Shown one piece after another: positions 1-3,936 of a stretch of 6,124 nucleotides of DNA. The notes under the pieces were generated by a model. The model was given only the letters and a program-made list of their open reading frames with translations. It was not told where the DNA came from and searched no databases. The translations under genes and the position numbers were made by a program. Source of the stretch: Alphaproteobacteria bacterium (GTDB lineage Bacteria > Pseudomonadota > Alphaproteobacteria > Rs-D84); the NCBI GenBank assembly GCA_017642565.1, contig JAGCOU010000028.1, positions 1-6,124 on the forward strand, given 5' to 3'. Every line of letters starts with the position of its first letter. Positions within the stretch are counted from its first letter, which is position 1.

Positions 1-468
1 AAAAGAAAATCCAAACAAAGAATTAAAACCACTCGTATCTTTTAAACCAACAGCATTTTCATCTTGGTAAAGACAAGAATTTATATCTTTGCCAAATATT
101 ATTGCACCTGCACTGCCGCCGTAAACCAATCCACCATTATCGACATATTGTTTAATGCGTTCAAATGCGCCACTGTCTTTCAAACGCGTCAACAATCTGT
201 ATGTATTGCCACCACCAATAAATATCATAGCATAATCTGATAAATTATGTTCCAAAATTTCCAATGCAGATTTTACCATAACGATGTTGCCGTGTTTAAT
301 ATTGCTGAATTCACCGTTTATCCATGCAAGGCAACTTTCATATCTGTGTGGTTCCATCGCCAAAGGAATATATAAAATCGGTTTATTATTATCGATTAAA
401 CTTTCAAACAATTTATTTGTTATAACAGTTTGTTCTGCACTGCCACCGCCACCAAGTATAACACCCAT
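1..468 (-). CDS. Peptidase S51 / class I glutamine amidotransferase-like protein (3' truncated)
   Basis: The reverse-strand frame is open from an ATG at 468-466 to the window edge, giving 156 codons without a stop; the C-terminus is missing. Visible signatures are an N-terminal glycine-rich strand (VILGGGG, residues 3-9), IGGGNTYRLL (84-93), and the nucleophile elbow GGSAGAI (117-123), with Ser119 as the expected nucleophile, followed by GKDI. This arrangement is typical of family S51 (PepE / cyanophycinase-like). PepE members cleave N-terminal Asp dipeptides, but many relatives have no known substrate. The catalytic His would lie past the window edge, so activity cannot be judged. The start has a good ribosome site (AAGGGG, about 475-480) overlapping the stop of the upstream gene, and the gap between the two genes is only 11 bp, so they are probably co-transcribed. 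No signal peptide is visible, so the protein is likely cytoplasmic. The family call is firm; the substrate is unknown. Confidence 0.87.
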   Translation of the reverse strand, partial: MGVILGGGGSAEQTVITNKLFESLIDNNKPILYIPLAMEPHRYESCLAWINGEFSNIKHGNIVMVKSALEILEHNLSDYAMIFIGGGNTYRLLTRLKDSGAFERIKQYVDNGGLVYGGSAGAIIFGKDINSCLYQDENAVGLKDTSGFNSLFGFSF

Positions 469-479
469 TTATCGCCCCT

Positions 480-1229
480 TTAATTTCTGCATGCTAATAC
501 AATATTTTTAACCAAAGCATCTTCTGTTGCGCCGCGGGAATTTAATATTATCGTATTTTTTCCACCCATTAAAAAGCACGCAGGTTCCCAATTGCCAAGC
601 ACTGACAAAGATTTAAATATTGCGTTGCCTGTGTTGATATTATCTACAACAACTATGTTTGCTATTTCGCCAGTAAGATGTTTTTCAGCACGAATATTTT
701 TATCCAGCGCAACATCTAATTGTTCAATACGCAAAGTGTCTTTTGGAAATTCATTTTTATGTTCGTTGTACCACGAATGAAAAAGTGGTGCTATTTTGGT
801 ATTCGTATCGCCGCCCGCTGAAATTAGGGATATAAACGGTGCATGTTCTTTATCAAAAACTTTTGCATATAATTTTACTGCATTGTTTACAATGTGCGTT
901 AACTGTGTTTCATCAGGATATGGTATACAAGCTGCATCAGTTAAAATAAACGGCTGTCGCAAACCTGATTTATCAAAAAAAATTCCACAATGAGTCAAAT
1001 AAAATTTTTCACCATTAAATAATTTTTTATTAATAGCGATTATGTGGCGCAAAAAATCATCACTGTGAATATCGCATTTCATCAAAATTAATTCCGCGTC
1101 TGTCTTTGGCAATTCATCACCGTCTGGCGCAGGTTCCCAGTCGATAATTTCCGGACATTCGCGCATAGCGCTTTCTATTGCGTTTTTATATTTATCACTC
1201 ACAGTGCCAAAGCATAAAATTTTTTTCAT
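480..1229 (-). CDS. Phosphate acetyl/butyryltransferase (Pta/Ptb) family protein, short form
   Basis: This 249-residue protein resembles the Pta/Ptb fold (acyl-CoA + phosphate = acyl-phosphate + CoA). The parts I recognise are FILTDAACIPYPDE (94-107; family pattern 'ltDaavN.aP'), IVNNAVKLY (113-121), ISLISAGGD (133-141), LDVALD (171-176), ANIVVVDNINTGNAIFKSLSVLG (190-212) and the C-terminal ILNSRGATEDALVKNIVLA (228-246). The last two correspond to the most conserved part of the family. About 95 residues precede the 'ltDaa' motif, clearly fewer than in Ptb proteins of about 300 residues, and the usual Asn after 'Daav' is not in place, so activity or acyl specificity may differ. The start is supported by AGGA (1237-1240) about 8 bases upstream and by a promoter at 1257-1286. 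It is the first gene of an operon with the S51-like gene and is divergent from ldh, which suggests a role in pyruvate/acyl-CoA fermentation (inference). Confidence 0.78.
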   Translation of the reverse strand: MKKILCFGTVSDKYKNAIESAMRECPEIIDWEPAPDGDELPKTDAELILMKCDIHSDDFLRHIIAINKKLFNGEKFYLTHCGIFFDKSGLRQPFILTDAACIPYPDETQLTHIVNNAVKLYAKVFDKEHAPFISLISAGGDTNTKIAPLFHSWYNEHKNEFPKDTLRIEQLDVALDKNIRAEKHLTGEIANIVVVDNINTGNAIFKSLSVLGNWEPACFLMGGKNTIILNSRGATEDALVKNIVLACRN

Positions 1230-1256
1230 ATTAATATCCTGTTTCTTGTTGTGGAA

Positions 1257-1286
1257 ATACTAGCAAAATATAAATGTTTTTATCAA
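1257..1286 (-). promoter_or_regulatory. Promoter of the Pta/Ptb-like operon
   Basis: On the minus strand, TTGATA (1281-1286; 5 of 6 to TTGACA) is followed after 18 bases by TAGTAT (1257-1262), with TGC directly before it, an extended -10. The predicted transcript starts near 1250, leaving a leader of about 20 bases that holds the ribosome site. The -35 region overlaps that of the divergent ldh promoter. Confidence 0.55.
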
Positions 1287-1306
1287 ATACTTTTTTATGA
1301 TATAAT
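1278..1306 (+). promoter_or_regulatory. Promoter of ldh (extended -10)
   Basis: A perfect TATAAT lies at 1301-1306, preceded by TGA (1298-1300), which makes it an extended -10. The -35 position (TTTTAT, 1278-1283) is poor, as is common with extended -10 promoters. Predicted start is near 1313, with AGGAGA (1322-1327) upstream of the ATG at 1333. It overlaps the divergent promoter, so polymerases on the two strands probably compete. Confidence 0.65.
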
Positions 1307-1332
1307 TGTCTTAGTTTATGTAGGAGATTTTT

Positions 1333-2262
1333 ATGAAAATAGCAATTATTGGTGTTGGCTCTGTTGGAAGCGCTGTGGCGACAGCAGTTAAAAATACAGG
1401 ACTGGCACACGAAATAGTTTTGTTTGACCGTGACGGCGTGCGTGCACGCGCTGCGGCTGAAGATTTAGGACACGCATCTGCTTTTTCTTATGATGTAAAA
1501 ATCACAGCAGTAAGCACTTATCGCGCTATCCGTGGCAGCGAGATAGTCATTGTCGCAGCAGGCGCAAATCAAAAGTCTGGCGAAACCCGTATGGATTTGT
1601 TGCACAAAAATACTGCTGTCATAGAAGATATTATTCCGCGCGTTATGGAAAATGTTGATGCGAAAAATGTAAAAATTATTATCGTCACTAATCCTTTGGA
1701 TGTGATGGTTATGTTGGCACAAAAGTTATCGAGACTGCCGACAAATCGCGTTATAGGAACTGGGACAATGCTTGATTCTGCACGATTCAAAATTATTTTG
1801 TCGCGTCAATTAGATGTGTCTGCGCGTTCTATTAATTCTTATATTCTGGGCGAACATGGTGATTCGTCCGTTGTAAATTGGTCTGCGGTCACAATCGGGG
1901 GAATCGCGTTAGATGATTTTTGCAAACAAGCAAAAATATCTTTGCCTCAAACTACACGAAACACAATTGAACATCGTGTGAGAAATGCTGCATACGAAAT
2001 TATCCAAGGACGCGGCGCAACTTGGGATGGTATTGGGGCTGCTGTTGCAGATTTATTGCACGCCATAGTTAATGATGAAAAACGCATATTAACAGTATCC
2101 ACTGTTGACGGCGTTGGAAAATCTGCTGTGGCTATGTCTATGCCACGCGTTGTAGGCAACAAAGGCGTGACTATGAATTTGCGCACAAAAATGAACACTC
2201 AAGAAACAAACGCATTGCGCAAAAGTGCCAGAATTATAAGAAAAAACTTCGATTTGATTTAA
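1333..2262 (+). CDS. ldh: L-lactate dehydrogenase (NAD-dependent)
   Basis: This 309-residue protein of the LDH/MDH family is full length and reduces pyruvate to L-lactate with NADH in the cytoplasm. Visible features are the Rossmann motif GVGSVG (7-12); Asp32 at the end of beta-2, favouring NAD over NADP; and the substrate loop AGANQKSGETRMDL (76-89). In that loop Gln80 takes the place of canonical Gln102, diagnostic of lactate rather than malate dehydrogenase (MDH has Arg there), and Arg86 matches Arg109. Asn120 matches Asn140, Asp148 matches Asp168, Arg151 matches substrate-binding Arg171, and His175 in GEHGD is the proton acceptor His195. Thr230 (GATWDG) matches Thr246. The start has AGGAGA 5 bases upstream and is the first residue before the Rossmann strand. 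The gene is transcribed alone, from its own promoter to a strong hairpin at 2287-2332. Specificity is inferred from Gln80 and not tested. Confidence 0.95.
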   Translation: MKIAIIGVGSVGSAVATAVKNTGLAHEIVLFDRDGVRARAAAEDLGHASAFSYDVKITAVSTYRAIRGSEIVIVAAGANQKSGETRMDLLHKNTAVIEDIIPRVMENVDAKNVKIIIVTNPLDVMVMLAQKLSRLPTNRVIGTGTMLDSARFKIILSRQLDVSARSINSYILGEHGDSSVVNWSAVTIGGIALDDFCKQAKISLPQTTRNTIEHRVRNAAYEIIQGRGATWDGIGAAVADLLHAIVNDEKRILTVSTVDGVGKSAVAMSMPRVVGNKGVTMNLRTKMNTQETNALRKSARIIRKNFDLI

Positions 2263-2281
2263 AAGAAATCAATCTTATAGT
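2254..2281 (+). promoter_or_regulatory. Candidate promoter for the GNAT-like gene, overlapping the end of ldh
   Basis: TTGATT (2254-2259), a 16-base spacer and TATAGT (2276-2281; 5 of 6 to TATAAT) span the ldh stop codon. Transcription would begin near 2288, at the base of the hairpin 2287-2332, so the hairpin would form the whole leader of the next gene. Matches of this kind occur by chance in AT-rich DNA, so confidence is moderate. Confidence 0.4.
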
Positions 2282-2286
2282 CTTTA

Positions 2287-2332
2287 AAAAAACTCGTGTT
2301 ATATTTCAAATCAAATACAACGCGAGTTTTTT
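2287..2332 (+). terminator. Intrinsic terminator of ldh, abutting the next start codon
   Basis: The arms 2287-2306 and 2313-2332 form a 20-position stem with one G-U pair (2297/2322) and one mismatch (2301/2318), around the loop CAAATC. The A-tract on the left and the T-tract on the right give a Rho-independent terminator that could work in either direction. The T-run ends only one base before the ATG at 2334, so the same hairpin may also act as the leader of the downstream gene. Confidence 0.8.
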
Positions 2333-2333
2333 C

Positions 2334-2639
2334 ATGAACAAAAAAGAAATAACTTTTCAAATCGGTGATAACGGCTGTCGTATGTATGCTATATGCAAAG
2401 GAAAAACTGTGGGCAGTATATTTTTCGTCCGCTCTGGCCCTGATAAAATTATTATTTCCGAAGCCGAGATAGAACCAAATCAACAAGAAAAAGAAATCGA
2501 ATTATATCTCGTCCAAGAAATAATAAATATGGCGCGCGAACAACACCGCAAAGTTATGTCTATATGCCCATATATCACTGACATTTTTATACACCATCCA
2601 GAATTTGACGATGTTCGATTATTAAACAAAAGCAGATAA
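2334..2639 (+). CDS. Small GNAT-like protein (YjdJ / Acetyltransf_CG type)
   Basis: This 101-residue protein has the layout of the small GCN5-related acetyltransferase-like family: a beta-rich N-terminal half (MYAICKGKTVGSIFF, 17-31), a strand ending IISEAEIEP (40-48), a helix ELYLVQEIINMAREQ (56-70), and the hallmark KVMSICPYITDIFIHHPEF (73-91), which matches the family's 'kv.plCpy...yi.rHPey'. The acetyl-CoA loop normally reads roughly RGxGIG after the 'v.p' strand. Here it reads NQQEKEIEL (49-57) with no glycine, so CoA binding may be weakened or lost. The start is unusual: no clear Shine-Dalgarno sequence precedes it, and the hairpin 2287-2332 ends 1 base before the ATG. There is no in-frame start upstream in the leader, and the next Met (residue 17) would cut into the domain. 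The substrate is unknown. Confidence 0.72.
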   Translation: MNKKEITFQIGDNGCRMYAICKGKTVGSIFFVRSGPDKIIISEAEIEPNQQEKEIELYLVQEIINMAREQHRKVMSICPYITDIFIHHPEFDDVRLLNKSR

Positions 2640-2674
2640 AAAAAGTACCGCCACAGATTTTTTGTCTGTGGCGG
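2640..2674 (-). terminator. Terminator between convergent genes
   Basis: CCGCCACAGA (2648-2657) and TCTGTGGCGG (2665-2674) form a perfect 10-bp stem around a 7-base loop. On the minus strand the stem is followed by TACTTTTTT, so it is a good Rho-independent terminator for the 2708-3043 gene. It begins 9 bases after the stop of the plus-strand GNAT-like gene and may also stop that transcript, though the plus side lacks a T-run. Confidence 0.85.
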
Positions 2675-2707
2675 GGCTCCCTTCCTTCCGTAAAAACGGA
2701 AACTGTT

Positions 2708-3043
2708 TTACGCAGCCATACGATTTGTTGATTTTCCTTCCGTAGTTTCTGCGTCCATAATTTTTTTGGCTTCGGCAAAAACCATTTCTTTGACACGTAA
2801 TGCCAAATCAGCGGTTTCCAAACTTTCTGCCGGAACATCAAAATTATCTGTCCTTATTTGAAGCGACACATACGCACCGATTAAAGCAGGACGTGACAAA
2901 TCTTCAATAGAACGAGGTGCATTATTTTTTCCAATATGCAATTCATCGCTCAGCGATATAATTTGACGGTCCGCATTAACCCAGACGGTAGTTGTCAACA
3001 CTTTATTAAGGGCAATCATAATTTCTTTTATATTTTTCGGCAT
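2708..3043 (-). CDS. Hypothetical 111-residue protein
   Basis: I do not recognise this protein. The start is well supported: the minus strand reads AAGGGGGGA (near 3052-3060) before the ATG at 3043, one of the strongest ribosome sites in the window, and a terminator follows the stop. The N-terminal part is hydrophobic/basic and probably helical (residues 3-16), followed by strand-like TTTVWVNADRQIISL (17-31), a polar loop with APRSIEDLSRP (42-52), a second strand ALIGAYVSLQI (53-63), and a charged amphipathic helix from about 72 to 100 (ESLETADLALRVKEMVFAEAKKIMD). There is no Cys, signal peptide or membrane segment. Size and helix content would suit a small cytoplasmic adaptor or nucleoid-type protein, but nothing in the sequence decides this. 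The gene is flanked on both sides by TTCCTTCCGT repeats. Confidence 0.75.
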   Translation of the reverse strand: MPKNIKEIMIALNKVLTTTVWVNADRQIISLSDELHIGKNNAPRSIEDLSRPALIGAYVSLQIRTDNFDVPAESLETADLALRVKEMVFAEAKKIMDAETTEGKSTNRMAA

Positions 3044-3089
3044 GTGGTATTCCCCCCTTTATACATGTTTTTTGTAAGAAAAAAATTAT

Positions 3090-3121
3090 TTTTTTGTATT
3101 TACTGATGTATTTACAAAAAA
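3090..3121. repeat. Inverted repeat enclosing a 9-bp tandem repeat
   Basis: TTTTTTGTA (3090-3098) and TACAAAAAA (3113-3121) are perfect 9-bp inverted arms. Between and across them TGTATTTAC occurs twice (3095-3103 and 3107-3115) with a 12-bp period. The site is about 50-75 bp upstream of the 2708-3043 start, where an operator or leader structure would act. Confidence 0.45.
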
Positions 3122-3154
3122 GTTTTTTAATTTCCTTCCGTTTTTTTATTTTTT

Positions 3155-3184
3155 CCAGATTTCTGGTTTTTTCCAGATTTCTGG
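3155..3184. repeat. Two identical palindromes CCAGATTTCTGG
   Basis: The 12-mer is present at 3155-3166 and 3173-3184, 18 bp apart start to start, separated by TTTTTT. Each is itself an inverted repeat (CCAGA-TT-TCTGG). A tandem pair of identical dyads in a divergent intergenic region is the usual form of a repressor or activator site. A weaker reading is a pair of small hairpins followed by T-runs. Confidence 0.5.
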
Positions 3185-3219
3185 GGCTTTTAATCGACCT
3201 TCCCGTTGTCTATACAAGC

Positions 3220-3249
3220 ATCTTAGAACAAATACGATTCGCAGGTCAA
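3220..3249 (-). promoter_or_regulatory. Possible promoter for the 2708-3043 gene
   Basis: On the minus strand, TTGACC (3244-3249) is followed after 18 bases by TAAGAT (3220-3225; 4 of 6 to TATAAT). It would give a leader of about 170 bases that contains both CCAGATTTCTGG dyads. No better promoter close to the gene was found, but this match is weak. Confidence 0.25.
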
Positions 3250-3306
3250 GCATAAAATTTAATTATTTTCATTTTATTTTAAAAAACGCTTATTTTACTT
3301 GTAAAA

Positions 3307-3355
3307 CCATAAAATACCATAAAAAGATTATTATTTGTCATTGACAACCATAAAA
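3307..3355. promoter_or_regulatory. Three phased CCATAAAA boxes upstream of mraZ (possible MraZ sites)
   Basis: CCATAAAA occurs at 3307-3314, 3317-3324 and 3348-3355, with start-to-start distances of 10 and 31 bp, close to one and three helical turns. The third copy lies between the mraZ -35 and -10 hexamers. MraZ from other bacteria binds short direct repeats about 10 bp apart in its own promoter, though with other box sequences (TGGGN in E. coli), so autoregulation here is inference. Confidence 0.4.
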
Positions 3356-3369
3356 ATAAATGCTAGTTT
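3341..3369 (+). promoter_or_regulatory. mraZ promoter
   Basis: A consensus TTGACA (3341-3346), a 17-base spacer and TAGTTT (3364-3369) preceded by TGC (extended -10) predict a start near 3376 and a leader of about 38 bases. The -35 lies inside a 13-bp palindrome, TTGTCA-T-TGACAA (3335-3347), a possible operator. Confidence 0.65.
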
Positions 3370-3414
3370 CTGTTTTGAAGAACCTAAAGCCAGCATAAAA
3401 AAGGTCACAAAAAA

Positions 3415-3864
3415 ATGGGTCTGTTTCTTTCTTCTTATGAAAATCGTTTGGATACGAAGGGTCGAATTTCTGTACCGGCTGCTTTTCGTTCTTCATTAAT
3501 CAACGAAAATTTTGCTGGCGTTGTTTTATATCGCTCGTTTACCCATAATTGTATCGAAGGTTTATCAATGTCGCGGATGGAAAAAATTGCTGGGGCAACC
3601 GATAAAATGGGTGTATTTGATAACGATTTAGACGATTTAAGTGCCCTGCTTTTTGCTGACGCTCGTCCACTTTTGTTTGATGTGACGGGTCGCATTGTTA
3701 TTCCCGAAGAATTATTAAAACACGCAAACATCAAAGAGAGTGCGCTTTTCGTTGGACGCGGCAACAGTTTTCAAATCTGGAATCCAGAAGATTTTGCGAA
3801 AGCACAACAGGCTTCGATGACAAATCTTCGAAAGACACGTCCAAATTTAAAAATCGCAGAATAA
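3415..3864 (+). CDS. mraZ: Transcriptional regulator MraZ
   Basis: This 149-residue protein is full length for the family. It has the expected two SpoVT/AbrB-like half-domains, each with the MraZ signature: DTKGRISVPAAFR (13-25) and DVTGRIVIPEELL (89-101). CIEG (46-49) and VGRGNSFQIW (113-122) resemble alphaproteobacterial members. MraZ proteins form ring oligomers and bind direct repeats in the promoter of the mra/dcw (division and cell-wall) cluster; in E. coli MraZ represses it and counteracts the methyltransferase RsmH. The ATG has a modest AAGGT site 9 bases upstream; ACCT (3382-3385) in the leader could pair with it. The unusual point is the neighbour: rsmH normally follows mraZ within a few bases, but here an exported protein with its own promoter follows after 72 bp. 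Confidence 0.96.
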   Translation: MGLFLSSYENRLDTKGRISVPAAFRSSLINENFAGVVLYRSFTHNCIEGLSMSRMEKIAGATDKMGVFDNDLDDLSALLFADARPLLFDVTGRIVIPEELLKHANIKESALFVGRGNSFQIWNPEDFAKAQQASMTNLRKTRPNLKIAE

Positions 3865-3881
3865 ATTATTGTTTTTTATGC

Positions 3882-3910
3882 TTGTAAAAACATCCCCTTT
3901 GTGATAAAAT
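3882..3910 (+). promoter_or_regulatory. Promoter of the cysteine-rich secreted protein gene
   Basis: TTGTAA (3882-3887), a 17-base spacer and TAAAAT (3905-3910) preceded by TGA make an extended -10 promoter, with a predicted start near 3917. The stretch TGATAAAATTGT closely matches TGATATAATTGT of the ldh promoter. No convincing terminator separates mraZ from this promoter, so some read-through from mraZ is possible. Confidence 0.6.
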
Positions 3911-3936
3911 TGTTTAATAAGGAAGGATGTCTACCC

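Larger units (their letters stand above)
2682..3141. repeat. Three copies of TTCCTTCCGT
   Basis: The same 10-mer occurs at 2682-2691, 2734-2743 and 3132-3141, all in the same orientation. The first copy is downstream of the 2708-3043 minus gene, the second is inside its 3' coding end, and the third is upstream of it. The first copy also forms an inverted repeat, TTCCGT (2686-2691) with ACGGAA (2696-2701). I saw no exact copy elsewhere in the window. The range given spans all three copies; the DNA between them is not repeated. Confidence 0.6.
3044..3414. other. Gene-free regulatory region between divergent hypothetical gene and mraZ
   Basis: This 371-bp gap has no open frame of note and no tRNA-like fold that I can see. 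It holds the ribosome site of the minus-strand gene, several short repeats and palindromes (listed separately), a more GC-balanced island at about 3181-3250 with the pairing arms GACCT (3196-3200) and AGGTC (3243-3247), and the mraZ promoter. Homopolymeric A and T tracts dominate the rest and suggest bent DNA. Confidence 0.7.

Noticed and set aside
284..993. Plus-strand open frames at 284-511, 592-780 and 796-993
   Set aside because: They are antisense to the S51-like and Pta/Ptb-like genes, which have family motifs and ribosome sites; the plus frames have neither.
1465..2198. Minus-strand open frames opposite ldh
   Set aside because: They are shadows of an intact, well-conserved dehydrogenase frame, with no ribosome site or recognisable motif.
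1333..2262. Malate dehydrogenase as the identity of the LDH/MDH-family gene
   Set aside because: The substrate loop has Gln80 where malate dehydrogenases have Arg, which favours lactate dehydrogenase.
3155..3184. CRISPR array
   Set aside because: Only two 12-bp units with a 6-bp spacer; far too short, and no cas gene is present.
3181..3260. tRNA or signal recognition particle RNA in the gap before mraZ
   Set aside because: No cloverleaf, acceptor stem or T-loop consensus could be formed on either strand, and the CGGAAGGAA word of the SRP core lies outside any matching stem.
3865..3900. Rho-independent terminator after mraZ
   Set aside because: The only pairing (GTTTTT with AAAAAC) is short, almost all A-T and not followed by a T-run.
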